Source: a virus. Taken from it: a stretch of DNA of 21,779 bases. Shown piece after piece: positions 1 through 7,379 of the stretch; the stretch's first letter is position 1; each line of letters opens with the position of its first letter. The stretch is from positions 1-21,779 of the IMG/VR virus record IMGVR_UViG_3300047089_000076; one strand, 5' to 3'. The translations under genes and the position numbers were made by a program. The notes beneath the pieces are model-generated. The model was not told the DNA's origin. It made no database searches and worked only from the letters and a program-made list of their open reading frames with translations.

Positions 1-86
1 CGCCCCTCGCCAGCCTGTCTCGGGACCAGCTGATCCGCGAGCTTGACCGGTTGCGCGGGCTGGTCAGCCTTGGTCTGGTCCCCTAA
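1..86 (+). CDS. 3' end of an unidentified gene (partial)
   Basis: An open frame enters from the left edge and ends with TAA at 84-86. The visible tail of about 27 residues ends in RDQLIRELDRLRGLVSLGLVP, with a leucine/arginine-rich amphipathic pattern that could form a short helix or coiled coil. The 5' part lies outside the window, so the function cannot be assigned. It reads in the same direction as everything downstream but is separated from the next gene by about 300 bases, so it probably belongs to a preceding transcription unit. The frame has no competing credible gene, but only 28 codons are visible, so confidence is moderate. Confidence 0.5.
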   Translation, partial: PLASLSRDQLIRELDRLRGLVSLGLVP

Positions 87-222
87 GCCTCTGGTCCCGC
101 TCGCTTTTCCCCGCCCTAGCATAGGGAGGGCCATTGGTCCTGCTGGTCCGGGACCGCGACGCCACCGGGCTTACCGCCCCCTCCCGGGGGTCCCGGCCGC
201 GCGCGTTGAACCCATGACCCAT

Positions 223-234
223 TTTCATATGAAA
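223..234. promoter_or_regulatory. Perfect 12-bp palindrome, candidate operator
   Basis: TTTCATATGAAA reads identically on both strands and overlaps the start of the first copy of the 46-bp tandem repeat. A near-identical element, TTTCATGTGAAA, sits at 16141-16152 just after the capsid terminator and before the next ribosome binding site. Two occurrences, both in non-coding gaps upstream of genes, suggest a protein-binding site. No regulator is visible in the window, so the role is inferred. Confidence 0.3.
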
Positions 235-319
235 TTCGCGTCCCCTCAACTTTCGTTACGCTGCTGCACTGCGTATGAAATTCGCGTCCCCTCAACTTTC
301 GTTACGTTGCTGCACTGCG
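228..319. repeat. 46-bp tandem duplication (two copies)
   Basis: Copy 1 is 228-273 and copy 2 is 274-319. They match over their full length except one position (C at 261, T at 307), and the match continues one base further (274 and 320). Each copy starts TATGAAATTCGCG and ends GCTGCACTGCG. The repeat lies in the non-coding region upstream of the fibre operon, so it is not a coding repeat. It may hold duplicated binding sites or a promoter-like element; it could equally be a recent slippage duplication or an assembly artefact at a repeat. Confidence 0.85.
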
Positions 320-356
320 TGAGTAGCCCGGGTATTTGCACTTTGTCTCTCGCTGT

Positions 357-375
357 GTGTAGTGTCTCACTACAC
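357..375. promoter_or_regulatory. 8-bp stem, 3-nt loop hairpin before the late operon
   Basis: GTGTAGTG (357-364) pairs perfectly with CACTACAC (368-375) around the loop TCT; a T-G pair at 356/376 can extend it. The purine-rich ribosome binding site GGGGGAG (379-385) and the ATG at 390 follow immediately. No U-run follows, so it is not a typical terminator. Possible roles are an mRNA 5' stem affecting translation or stability, an operator, or a structured promoter. Confidence 0.5.
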
Positions 376-389
376 GGTGGGGGAGACAA

Positions 390-1781
390 ATGTCGACCAC
401 CTTGAAGCCTCGCACGACGGCTCCACGGGCACCCGCACCTGCGCCTCCGGTGCGGCAGTTCTCGTTCACCGATTTCCAGGTGGCGAACCCAGCTGCGCCA
501 CCGCCCGGCGATCGGCTGGATGCCGAGTTCGACCGCGCCGATAACGCCATCGCCGATGTCATTGACTGGACTGGCACAAGCCTCAATACCGATGGTTCGA
601 TCCGCGACGGCGCGATCGGCCAGAACCAGCTGCTGCCCGGCCTTTTCGCGGACATCTCGGGCGACATCATCGCCGATGTCCAGCCCCTGGTCGACGATGC
701 CCAGGCGTTCGCCGATGCCGCTGCCGCCTCGGCCCTGACCGCGTCCGACGCCGCCACCACCGCGCAGAACCAGGCCACCGCGGCGGCTGGATCGGCCACC
801 AACGCCGAAGTCGCCGCGATGACCGCCTCGGGTGCCGCCGCAGCCGCCCTCGACGAGCAACTGGCGGCGCAAACCGCGGCCACCAACGCCGTCAACGCCG
901 ATAATCACGCCACCGGCGAGGCTGCGCTGTGCATCGATTATGGCGTCGTGACGCAGGCTTGGGCCGAGCACATGCCCGACCCTATCCCGCCCAACATCCT
1001 CGCCGTGATGGGTGTCACCGGCGATCATTGGTCTTCGCGCTGGTGGGCGAACCAGGCTGCCCAGGCTTTCGGGGCGATGACCTCGCTCTATCTTGGCGCG
1101 TTCCATGGTCCGCCCACGTCCACGCCGACTGGAGACCCGATCCCCGTAGGCGCCATCTATTACGATCTCGACGTGCCCGGCATGTTCGTCTGGAATGGCA
1201 CCCACTGGGTGCCGATGATCGGTCCAGGCAAGTCACTGACCATCAGTCTCGCGTATACCGCCACCGCCGGGCAGACCACGCTCGTTCTCACCTCGTCCGA
1301 TCTCAATGGCAAGAACTACGCGCTGAACGCGACTGATCCCGAGCCGATTGAGGTCTATCTCAACGGCGTGCGGTCGTGGGGCGGCACATCAGGCGATTAC
1401 ACCGTCAATGCAGCGACATCGACCATCACTTTCGCCGCCGGCCTTCTTCTGGGCACGCTGATTATTGTTGATATACTTGCGCCGCTCTCACATCTGGCAC
1501 CTGGCCGCGTCACCACGGTCGGCTTGCTGGATTTCAACATCGATCCGACCACCGGCACTCCCGGCCAGATCGACGGCACGCGGGTCACCTTTCCGCTCGC
1601 CAAGGCATCTGATCATTCCTCGGTGTCGGTTGCTTCCGCGACCGAGCTGCAAGTCGTACTCGCCGGCGTCATCCAACAGCCTGGCGCCGATTACAACACC
1701 AGCACGACCACCATCACCTTCGGCGAACCACCCACACCCGGTGATCGTGCCTGGGCGCTGTGGTTCTCGCCCGGCGGATAG
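390..1781 (+). CDS. Tail fibre protein with virion-anchor N-terminus
   Basis: A 463-aa structural protein. Residues 1-35 are Pro/Ala-rich and lead into FSFTDFQVANP. Residues 38-85 hold the pattern LDAEFDRADNAI ... TDGSIRDGAIGQNQL, which resembles the anchor region of many short-tailed phage fibres (LDAEFN ... DG.l.N.sVg...L). Residues about 95-175 are alanine-rich with heptad character and probably form a trimeric coiled coil. Residues 212-228 (WSSRWWANQAAQAFG) and the following YLGAFHGPP ... GAIYYDLDVPGMFVWNGTHW segment are recurrent in phage tail proteins. Two repeated beta-type units with VYLNGV / VVLAGV cores fill the C-terminal third. The start is supported by GGGGGAG just upstream. It probably anchors the downstream fibre proteins to the virion or contacts the host directly. 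Confidence 0.8.
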   Translation: MSTTLKPRTTAPRAPAPAPPVRQFSFTDFQVANPAAPPPGDRLDAEFDRADNAIADVIDWTGTSLNTDGSIRDGAIGQNQLLPGLFADISGDIIADVQPLVDDAQAFADAAAASALTASDAATTAQNQATAAAGSATNAEVAAMTASGAAAAALDEQLAAQTAATNAVNADNHATGEAALCIDYGVVTQAWAEHMPDPIPPNILAVMGVTGDHWSSRWWANQAAQAFGAMTSLYLGAFHGPPTSTPTGDPIPVGAIYYDLDVPGMFVWNGTHWVPMIGPGKSLTISLAYTATAGQTTLVLTSSDLNGKNYALNATDPEPIEVYLNGVRSWGGTSGDYTVNAATSTITFAAGLLLGTLIIVDILAPLSHLAPGRVTTVGLLDFNIDPTTGTPGQIDGTRVTFPLAKASDHSSVSVASATELQVVLAGVIQQPGADYNTSTTTITFGEPPTPGDRAWALWFSPGG

Positions 1782-1787
1782 AGCCAG

Positions 1788-2702
1788 ATGTCGCGCAATT
1801 TCAACTTCAGCCAGGCGGCGAACAATGGCGTGACGGTCCTGCCGGACCTCAATCTCGGCCTGCCCGCCGTGGGCAACGTGCTCTCCGTCAAAGCCACCAC
1901 CGGCGGCATCGTGACCACCGCGTTTACCGTGCCCGCCAGCGCCGCGCCTGCCGTTTCCTCGTTCAACACGCGCACCGGCGCGGTGACCTTGAACTCGGCC
2001 GATGTGACCACGGCCCTCACGTTCACCCCATACAACGCGACCAACCCCCTCGGGTATCAGACCGCCTCACAGGTCTCGACCGCGCTTGCGAGCTACCTCC
2101 CACTGGGCGGCGGCACTCTGACCGGACCGCTCGTGCTCTCGGGATTGCCCTCTGGTGGCAACGACGCGGCCAGCAAGACGTATGTAGATACAAAAGCGGC
2201 GTCGAGCGGGGTCACCTCGTTCAATTCACGCGCCGGCGCCGTGACCCTGTCCTCGGCGGACGTGACCGGGGCGCTGACTTTCACGCCCTACAACGCTACC
2301 AACCCGGCGAATTACACCACCAAGACCTATGTCGACGGCGCTATTGCCGCGATCCCCGCGCCGCCTGCCGCGCGCAACCTTGCCAAGCTTCAGGCGCAGT
2401 GGGTGACCGGCGCGGTCGTTGCAAATGATACAGTTTATCTCGCATACGACGCGCCCTATGGCGGCACGATCAACGCGCTGACCTACTTTACCGGCAACGG
2501 CAGCTTCACCGTTGCGGTCCAGATCAACGGTGTCTCGGTGACCGGCCTCGGCGCCGTCGCCATTTCGTCCGCTACACCCGCGACCACCAACGCCACCGCG
2601 TTGAACACCTTCTCTTCGGGCGCGCGGATCACGGCGGTGATCACGGCAGCGACCGGTTCGCCGACCGATGCGTTGCTGTCGCTCGCTGTGACCTGGAGTT
2701 AG
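1788..2702 (+). CDS. Tail fibre protein with duplicated FNxRxGAVTL module
   Basis: A 304-aa Ala/Thr/Gly-rich fibre protein starting six bases after the previous stop. A 32-residue module beginning V-S-S-F-N and ending PYNATNP occurs at residues 56-87 and again at 142-173 (VxSFNxRxGAVTLxSADVTxALTF core), a unit recurrent in phage fibres. Between them lies LPLGGGTLTGPLVLSG (about 104-119) followed by SKTYVD, the classic phage tail-repeat pattern; a second KTYVD is at 179-183. The C-terminal part (from about 190) is beta-rich with no family I recognise and may be the receptor-binding tip. No strong ribosome binding site is seen, so it is probably translationally coupled to the upstream fibre gene. 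Confidence 0.75.
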   Translation: MSRNFNFSQAANNGVTVLPDLNLGLPAVGNVLSVKATTGGIVTTAFTVPASAAPAVSSFNTRTGAVTLNSADVTTALTFTPYNATNPLGYQTASQVSTALASYLPLGGGTLTGPLVLSGLPSGGNDAASKTYVDTKAASSGVTSFNSRAGAVTLSSADVTGALTFTPYNATNPANYTTKTYVDGAIAAIPAPPAARNLAKLQAQWVTGAVVANDTVYLAYDAPYGGTINALTYFTGNGSFTVAVQINGVSVTGLGAVAISSATPATTNATALNTFSSGARITAVITAATGSPTDALLSLAVTWS

Positions 2703-2706
2703 CGCG

Positions 2707-4173
2707 ATGGCATACATCTTCGGTGATAGCTACGATCTGTACGCGACAATCGGTGATTGCCTTGTAGGGTACTGGGACACCGGTACCGTAGGTACTGCTG
2801 CGCTTGCGGCAGGACGGTTCACCGGTAGCCAGACACTGCAAATGGCCGGCGCCCCGTGTAATTTTACCAAAAGCAGCAACGTCAACGACGTGGTTCATCA
2901 TCTCGTGGTGGCGTTTCGCCAAACGGCTGTACTAAGTGGTGCGACGTTGGGTGGCTACCTGCAACTGCTCGATGGCGTCACTGGGCAATGTTGCGTCGTG
3001 TTTCGCCAAGATGGTGCAATCCTGCTAACCTCAGGCACACCGGGCGGCACGATATTGGATACTTATACTGGTGCCGTGATTGCCGCAAATACCTGGACTG
3101 CATTCGAGATCGAGATCGTCATCAACAACACGACCGGTAGCTGGGCGGTGCGTAAAAATGGGAACACCAGCAACGACCACGCGCTGGGCAGCCTGAACAC
3201 ACGCGTTTCTGCGAACAACTACGCTAACAAGCTGACGATTGGCATGAATGGCACGGTCAACGCGACACATATGGACGACCTGCTCTGGCGCAGCGACGCA
3301 GCCTCCGTGCCGTGGGTCGGCGACATCCGCTGCTATGCCCGGATGCCAGCGAGCGATGCCAGCGTGCAGTTCTCGCGGTCGCCGGCTTCGGTTACTGTGG
3401 CACAAAACGTAGCAGCATCCGGTACAGTCTCTAAAGCGGCAAACGCCGGTTTGATGTCGGCTTTCACCGCTACTTATAGCGGCACGATTGCAACGGGCAC
3501 GATATCGGTCAGTACCGGCGGAACCGGGAACATGAAAGCGGCGATCTATGATGCAACCAGGACGACGGTCCTGGCGACATCTAACGCTGTGGTCAATCCA
3601 GTGACCGGGTCTAACGCGATAACATTCGGAACGCCGGCTGCCGTTACTCGCGGTGTGACCTATTATCTGGCGGTGGACCAGGACTTTACGGTTGTTTACA
3701 ACGCAGCGAACAGCAGTGCCAGCAACTCGTCATTCACCACGACGTATGCCAGTTTCCCGGCCGCAAGTCCCGCCCTAACAACGCCATCCCAAGGAACCGC
3801 CTGCACCGTCAACATCACGCCGACCGTCAGCGCCGAGTTCGTCAACGAGACGCTACAGGACGGCACCACGTCCTACGTCTACGACGCCACGGTCGGGCAC
3901 AACGATTTCTATAATATCGCCGCCATCGCCTCGACGCCGGTCGCCACGATCGCGGTCACCACGCGCGGCTTCACGGAGAAGTCTGACGCAGGCACGCGCA
4001 CCGCCGCGGTGCAGCTCAAATCAGGCGGCGCGACGGTGGCCGCGCCGACGCTTACGCTGGCCTCCAGCTGGTTGTGGGCGTGGCGCACTGACCTGACCGA
4101 TCCGAATACGGGTGCGGCGTGGACGCCGGCGGCGGTGAATAATGCCCAGATCGGCCCGACCGTGGTGAGCTGA
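2707..4173 (+). CDS. Phage structural protein with lectin-like (ConA/LamG-type) N-terminal domain
   Basis: A 488-aa protein. Residues about 10-210 have the pattern of a concanavalin-like jelly roll: FTGSQTLQM, then VVHHLVVAFRQTA, WTAFEIEIVINNTTGSWAVRKNG, and finally MDDLLWR, typical of phage lectin-like domains. The middle (about 220-340) is Ser/Thr/Ala-rich beta sequence with NMKAAIYDATRTTVLATS. The C-terminal 130 residues include a LQDGTTSYVYDATVGHNDFY segment and end in a WRTDLTDPNTGAAWTPAAVNNAQIG pattern seen in phage surface proteins. TGGAG eight bases before ATG supports the start. Its first kilobase reads less GC-rich than its neighbours, consistent with later acquisition. Role inferred: carbohydrate binding at the tail tip. 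Confidence 0.65.
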   Translation: MAYIFGDSYDLYATIGDCLVGYWDTGTVGTAALAAGRFTGSQTLQMAGAPCNFTKSSNVNDVVHHLVVAFRQTAVLSGATLGGYLQLLDGVTGQCCVVFRQDGAILLTSGTPGGTILDTYTGAVIAANTWTAFEIEIVINNTTGSWAVRKNGNTSNDHALGSLNTRVSANNYANKLTIGMNGTVNATHMDDLLWRSDAASVPWVGDIRCYARMPASDASVQFSRSPASVTVAQNVAASGTVSKAANAGLMSAFTATYSGTIATGTISVSTGGTGNMKAAIYDATRTTVLATSNAVVNPVTGSNAITFGTPAAVTRGVTYYLAVDQDFTVVYNAANSSASNSSFTTTYASFPAASPALTTPSQGTACTVNITPTVSAEFVNETLQDGTTSYVYDATVGHNDFYNIAAIASTPVATIAVTTRGFTEKSDAGTRTAAVQLKSGGATVAAPTLTLASSWLWAWRTDLTDPNTGAAWTPAAVNNAQIGPTVVS

Positions 4174-4176
4174 GCA

Positions 4177-4977
4177 ATGACAACGACCTGGAGTACGACC
4201 GACAAGAGCGCGGCATGCACGCTCAGCGGCGGCAACCTTGTCGCGAGCTTCCCCAGCGCATCTCTTGGCGTGCGCAGCATCGACCGGGTCTACAGCGGCA
4301 AGTACTACTGGGAAGTCACCTTCACAACGGCATCCAACCTTTCGATCGGTATCTGTCCGGGTGGCGCCAATCTCGCGACCCTTGCCTCTGGCACCGCTAC
4401 CGCCCAAAGCGTGATCGTCACTAGCGGCGGCACCAGCTTTATGGGCGCCACTTCGCTCGGAAGCATCGGCGGCACCTTCGGTAACGGCTGGGTCTTGTGC
4501 GTCGCCCTCGACGCGACCAACGGCATTGTCTGGTTCAGGAACGGCGCGGCAGGGAACTGGGACGGCAACGCTGCACACAACCCAGCGACCGGCGCCGGCG
4601 GGAACAATTTTGTACCAATCGGTGCTCCTCCGGGTTTTGGGGTCTATGCCTGCGCGAACGGCGGCGGTGGTGGTGGTGTAGCCACCGCCAACTTCGGTGC
4701 ATCCGGTTTCACAGGAGCCGTGCCGTCCGGATTTACCAGCGGTTTCCCCGACAGCACTACGCCGGTCACCAACGCGGTCGACACACAGGTCACCCTGGAG
4801 CACTGGCTCACCACCAACCCCGACGCACAGGTCACCCAGGTCGCGCTCGAGCACTGGGCCACGGTCACTGGCACCGGCGTACAAGCCATCGCCACGCAGA
4901 TCGCGCTGGAACACTGGGCCAGTGTCGCGAACGTCCCGACCTCGATCAACGGCCCCATGATCACGATGATCGGATAG
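4177..4977 (+). CDS. SPRY-like phage protein with TQVALEHW repeats
   Basis: A 266-aa protein. Residues 35-190 match the SPRY domain plan: RVYSGKYYWEVTF, then SIGIC, then WVLCVALDATNGIVWFRNG, then FVPIGAPPGFGVYAC, closing with TANFGASGFTGAVPSGFTSGF. SPRY-like domains act in binding and occur in phage structural proteins. The C-terminus carries three copies of an eight-residue motif, TQVTLEHW, TQVALEHW and TQIALEHW (nucleotides 4783-4806, 4834-4857, 4894-4917), related to a VTQVALE-type repeat common at the ends of phage structural proteins. The start lies four bases after the preceding stop, suggesting coupling. Role inferred: tail or fibre accessory protein; the ligand is unknown. Confidence 0.65.
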   Translation: MTTTWSTTDKSAACTLSGGNLVASFPSASLGVRSIDRVYSGKYYWEVTFTTASNLSIGICPGGANLATLASGTATAQSVIVTSGGTSFMGATSLGSIGGTFGNGWVLCVALDATNGIVWFRNGAAGNWDGNAAHNPATGAGGNNFVPIGAPPGFGVYACANGGGGGGVATANFGASGFTGAVPSGFTSGFPDSTTPVTNAVDTQVTLEHWLTTNPDAQVTQVALEHWATVTGTGVQAIATQIALEHWASVANVPTSINGPMITMIG

Positions 4978-4986
4978 CGAAAAGCC

Positions 4987-6498
4987 ATGACTTCGCGCGT
5001 CCAGAGCCAGCATCTCACCACCACCGGCACTACTCCCGGCAGCGGTACTCGCCCGCCCGGCGAACTCTGGGTGAACTTTGCGGACTACCACTTCGGCATG
5101 ATCAATCAGGCGCAGGCCCCGGTCGATCTCCTGCCCATCCACGTCTATGTCCCGACCGCTGGTTACGGCACCGGCGACATCGTGGTGAACGGCACTCAGC
5201 TCCTGCAAGCGCGCACGCCACTCACGCCGCATTCCTTCGTCGCCGGTGAGTGGAACGTCTTCCAGACCACCGTGCAGCTCGATGCGCGCTACGACGCCCG
5301 CTATGACGCGCGCTACCTCCAGCTCACTGGTGGAACCTTAACCGGTTTGCTCACCTTATCTGGTCCACCCACCGCGCCACTGCACGCGGCAACGAAGGCT
5401 TACGCCGAGAGCTACGCCGACACCCACGGCGTGCAGACATTCAACGGTCGCAGCGGCGCGATCACGCTCACCACGGCGGATGTGACGGCAGTTGCCGATG
5501 CAACCTACGTCAACGTGGCCGGCGACACGATCACTGGTTCTCTCACTATCAACGGCAATCAGTTTGTCGGCGGCGTGATGAATGTCGGGGGCAACGGCAT
5601 CCTCTACAGTGCTCTTGGTCCCAACCGCTTCTCGTTCGGCTGGGATGGCTCGTTCATTGTCGGACACGTCGAGGGCAGCGGTTATGTGGCGCAACTAGCA
5701 AATGTCGGCTGGGTGCAGGGCAACTATTACGCGGCCGGCACATCGGACGCGCGCTACCTATACAAGACCGGGGACGCCTGCACTGGCAGTCTGAACGTCA
5801 ACGGCAACCTCAGCACAGAGGGTACGCTCTACGGCCAGATCGGTCGCGTCTTGTCGGTCAACGCGGGGAACAACCCTGCCATGGCCATGTATAATACCAC
5901 CGTCAGCTACGCAGGCGGCTTTTGGATCGCCGGAGCTGGCGCCGTTCAGTTCGGCGCTACCGATGGTAATGGCGTTCCGGTCAGCACTCACGGCTATCTC
6001 AGCGCCAGCACCTTGGGGTTCTATACGAGTGGTTCGGTCTCGATTGCGATCAATGGCGGCGCGAACACACTCTGCTACGGCAATGCTTCAAACTTCAACG
6101 TGCCCGGCAATGCGTGGAAGCCCGGCGGCGGTGTATGGGCTGACAGTTCAGATGCCCGCATCAAGACCGTGATCGATGGCTATTACAGCGGGCTGGATGC
6201 CATCCTGGCGCTGCGTCCGGTGCGCTACACGTTCAAGAATAACTGGCATCGTGGCGACGATATGCCGCCGCCTCACGAGGGCGTGGACGGCGCGCAGGAG
6301 TTCATCGGCCTTGTCGCGCAGGAAGCCGAGATCCCGATGCCCGAGATGGTCAGCAAGATCAGCGCCATCATTGACGGCGTGCCGGTAGACGATCTGCGCA
6401 CGCTCGATATGACTGCGCTGTCGCTGGCGCTGATCAACGCCGTCAAGGAGCTGGCCCAGCGCATTGCTATTCTGGAGGCCAAAGGGGACACGCCATGA
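4987..6498 (+). CDS. Tail fibre/spike with C-terminal S74 autoprocessing chaperone
   Basis: A 503-aa fibre. Residues 100-110 are a DARYDARYDARY repeat followed by LQLTGGTLTGLLTLSG, a collar/tail-repeat pattern. Residues 149-167 hold a copy of the FNxRxGAxTL module found twice in the fibre gene at 1788-2702. The central region is Gly/Asn-rich beta sequence. From residue 388 the protein is a peptidase S74 (intramolecular chaperone) domain: SDARIK gives the Ser388/Lys393 dyad, then ILALRPVRYTF, EFIGLVAQE and a C-terminal helix LALINAVKELAQRIAILEAK. In this family the chaperone drives trimerisation and then cuts itself off before the catalytic Ser, leaving a mature fibre of about 387 residues. 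This is the best candidate for the main receptor-binding or depolymerase protein, though no enzymatic domain is recognised. Confidence 0.88.
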   Translation: MTSRVQSQHLTTTGTTPGSGTRPPGELWVNFADYHFGMINQAQAPVDLLPIHVYVPTAGYGTGDIVVNGTQLLQARTPLTPHSFVAGEWNVFQTTVQLDARYDARYDARYLQLTGGTLTGLLTLSGPPTAPLHAATKAYAESYADTHGVQTFNGRSGAITLTTADVTAVADATYVNVAGDTITGSLTINGNQFVGGVMNVGGNGILYSALGPNRFSFGWDGSFIVGHVEGSGYVAQLANVGWVQGNYYAAGTSDARYLYKTGDACTGSLNVNGNLSTEGTLYGQIGRVLSVNAGNNPAMAMYNTTVSYAGGFWIAGAGAVQFGATDGNGVPVSTHGYLSASTLGFYTSGSVSIAINGGANTLCYGNASNFNVPGNAWKPGGGVWADSSDARIKTVIDGYYSGLDAILALRPVRYTFKNNWHRGDDMPPPHEGVDGAQEFIGLVAQEAEIPMPEMVSKISAIIDGVPVDDLRTLDMTALSLALINAVKELAQRIAILEAKGDTP

Positions 6499-6950
6499 GC
6501 GATACCGTCATCGACAACCCACCCTATGAGCCGCCGCCTGGTGGCGCCGATGTCGCGCCTCCCGTGGTCCTTGAGGACCCGCCGGACCCGGAGGTGGTGG
6601 CGCTGATCGAGGACACCGCGTTGCCGCCCGATCCGCGTGATCCGCCGGATGAGCCGATGGCACCGATTGATCCGCCCACCAACGTCGATGCCCCGGCGAT
6701 CCTGGGCGTCGGCACGGTGGGGGAGGTCCTGTCCTGCACGATGGGCAACTGGACCGGCGAGCCGACCTCGTATGTCTATCAGTGGGCGACCGATGGGCCG
6801 GTCGGTGTCGGTGGCGACACCTACCTCATCGCCGACACCGATGCCGGCAAGGACATCACCTGCACGGTCACTGCCTTCAACGCGGCGGGTTCGGCTGAGA
6901 GCACGTCGAATGCTGTCTCCGTGCCGCCCGCCGCGGTGAGGGAAGCGTGA
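6495..6950 (+). CDS. Pro-rich protein with Ig-like domain
   Basis: A 151-aa protein whose ATG overlaps the preceding stop as ATGA, implying translational coupling to the S74 fibre. Residues 1-65 are acidic and proline-rich (PPDPRDPPDEPMAP), probably an extended linker. Residues 66-145 look like a bacterial/phage Ig-like fold: VGEVLSCTMGNWTGEP, YVYQW, then DAGKDITCTVTAFNAAGSAESTSNAV. The two cysteines (in LSCTM and ITCTV) sit where Ig-type domains often place a bridge. Ig-like domains on phage virions commonly give weak binding to cell-surface or environmental carbohydrates; that role here is inference. Confidence 0.6.
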   Translation: MSDTVIDNPPYEPPPGGADVAPPVVLEDPPDPEVVALIEDTALPPDPRDPPDEPMAPIDPPTNVDAPAILGVGTVGEVLSCTMGNWTGEPTSYVYQWATDGPVGVGGDTYLIADTDAGKDITCTVTAFNAAGSAESTSNAVSVPPAAVREA

Positions 6951-7339
6951 TGGCGCAGCCCCCTGTCGCCTTTGCGCCGCCGAAGACTGTGCCGGTGTTC
7001 CGCGTGCAGAAGTCTGCTTGGCGCGACTACCTGCTGAGCGGCGGTGCCATGCAGATCGCCGTCAGCCAGCCGCCGGCGCAGCTCGCCACCGCGGCGACCA
7101 CGGTCACCGGGCAGCTCTACGTCGACGCCAGCCTGAACCTCTACCCGCCCACGGTGACCGTGGATCTGATCCAGCGTGGCGCGGTGAAAGCCACCAACAC
7201 GCCGGCCGTTACCACGACCGGTGTCTTCAGCACGACGTTCCCGGCGAACACGCTCGCTGCCGCGAACACCGCCACTGCCAGGGTGTCCTGCACCTTGCCG
7301 GTGGCGACGGCAACTTCGGCCAGTTTCAACGTCACTTAA
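6950..7339 (+). CDS. Small phage protein with Ig-like/beta-sandwich fold
   Basis: About 129 aa, starting at the ATG that overlaps the previous TGA (TGATG); an in-frame GTG at 6947 would add one residue. The N-terminus (about 30 residues) is Pro-rich and basic, with FRVQKSAWRDYLLSGG. Residues 45-129 alternate hydrophobic and Thr residues, with TVTGQLYVDASLNLYPPTVTVDL ... GVFSTTFPAN ... NTATARVSCT, which reads like one bacterial Ig-like domain. It sits between another Ig-like protein and a Pro-rich repeat protein, so it is likely a virion decoration or tail-accessory protein. No enzymatic motif is seen. Confidence 0.55.
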   Translation: MAQPPVAFAPPKTVPVFRVQKSAWRDYLLSGGAMQIAVSQPPAQLATAATTVTGQLYVDASLNLYPPTVTVDLIQRGAVKATNTPAVTTTGVFSTTFPANTLAAANTATARVSCTLPVATATSASFNVT

Positions 7340-7379
7340 CAGAACACGGAACGACCCAACTAACTCAACAGGAGTGAAC

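Larger units (their letters stand above)
87..389. other. Gene-free control region before the tail-fibre operon
   Basis: This is the largest stretch without a supportable gene. It contains a small 5-bp stem/3-nt loop hairpin at 114-126 (CCCTA/TAGGG), a C5/G5 hairpin at 177-190, a GGTCCGGGACC quasi-palindrome at 145-155, the palindrome TTTCATATGAAA at 223-234, a 46-bp tandem duplication at 228-319, and a perfect hairpin at 357-375 directly before the ribosome binding site of the first fibre gene. Open frames crossing it are shadows with arginine-rich, family-less translations. A weak sigma-70-like pair (TTGCAC at 336-341, TGTAGT at 358-363, 16-bp spacer) is present but unconvincing. The region most likely holds a late promoter and regulatory sites. 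Confidence 0.6.

Noticed and set aside
145-155. GGTCCGGGACC quasi-palindrome as an operator
   Set aside because: GC-rich, odd-length, single occurrence; chance is a fair explanation.
336-363. Possible sigma-70 promoter (TTGCAC, 16-bp spacer, TGTAGT)
   Set aside because: Only 3 of 6 and 4 of 6 matches to consensus; too weak to list as a feature by itself.
43-405. Plus-strand open frame crossing the 46-bp tandem repeat
   Set aside because: Starts inside the partial gene at the left edge, has no ribosome binding site, and encodes the tandem repeat and hairpin as meaningless sequence.
246-1205. Long minus-strand open frame (319 codons) across the control region and first fibre gene
   Set aside because: Gly/Arg/Asp-rich translation without family character, antisense to a well-supported fibre gene; typical shadow in GC-rich DNA.
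1760-2428. Plus-strand alternative frame over the second fibre gene
   Set aside because: Arg/Gln-rich shadow; the 1788 frame carries repeated fibre modules.
4021-5232. Minus-strand open frame of 403 codons
   Set aside because: Antisense to the lectin-like, SPRY-like and S74 fibre genes, which show domain patterns; translation is low-complexity Arg/Gly/Asp with no motif.
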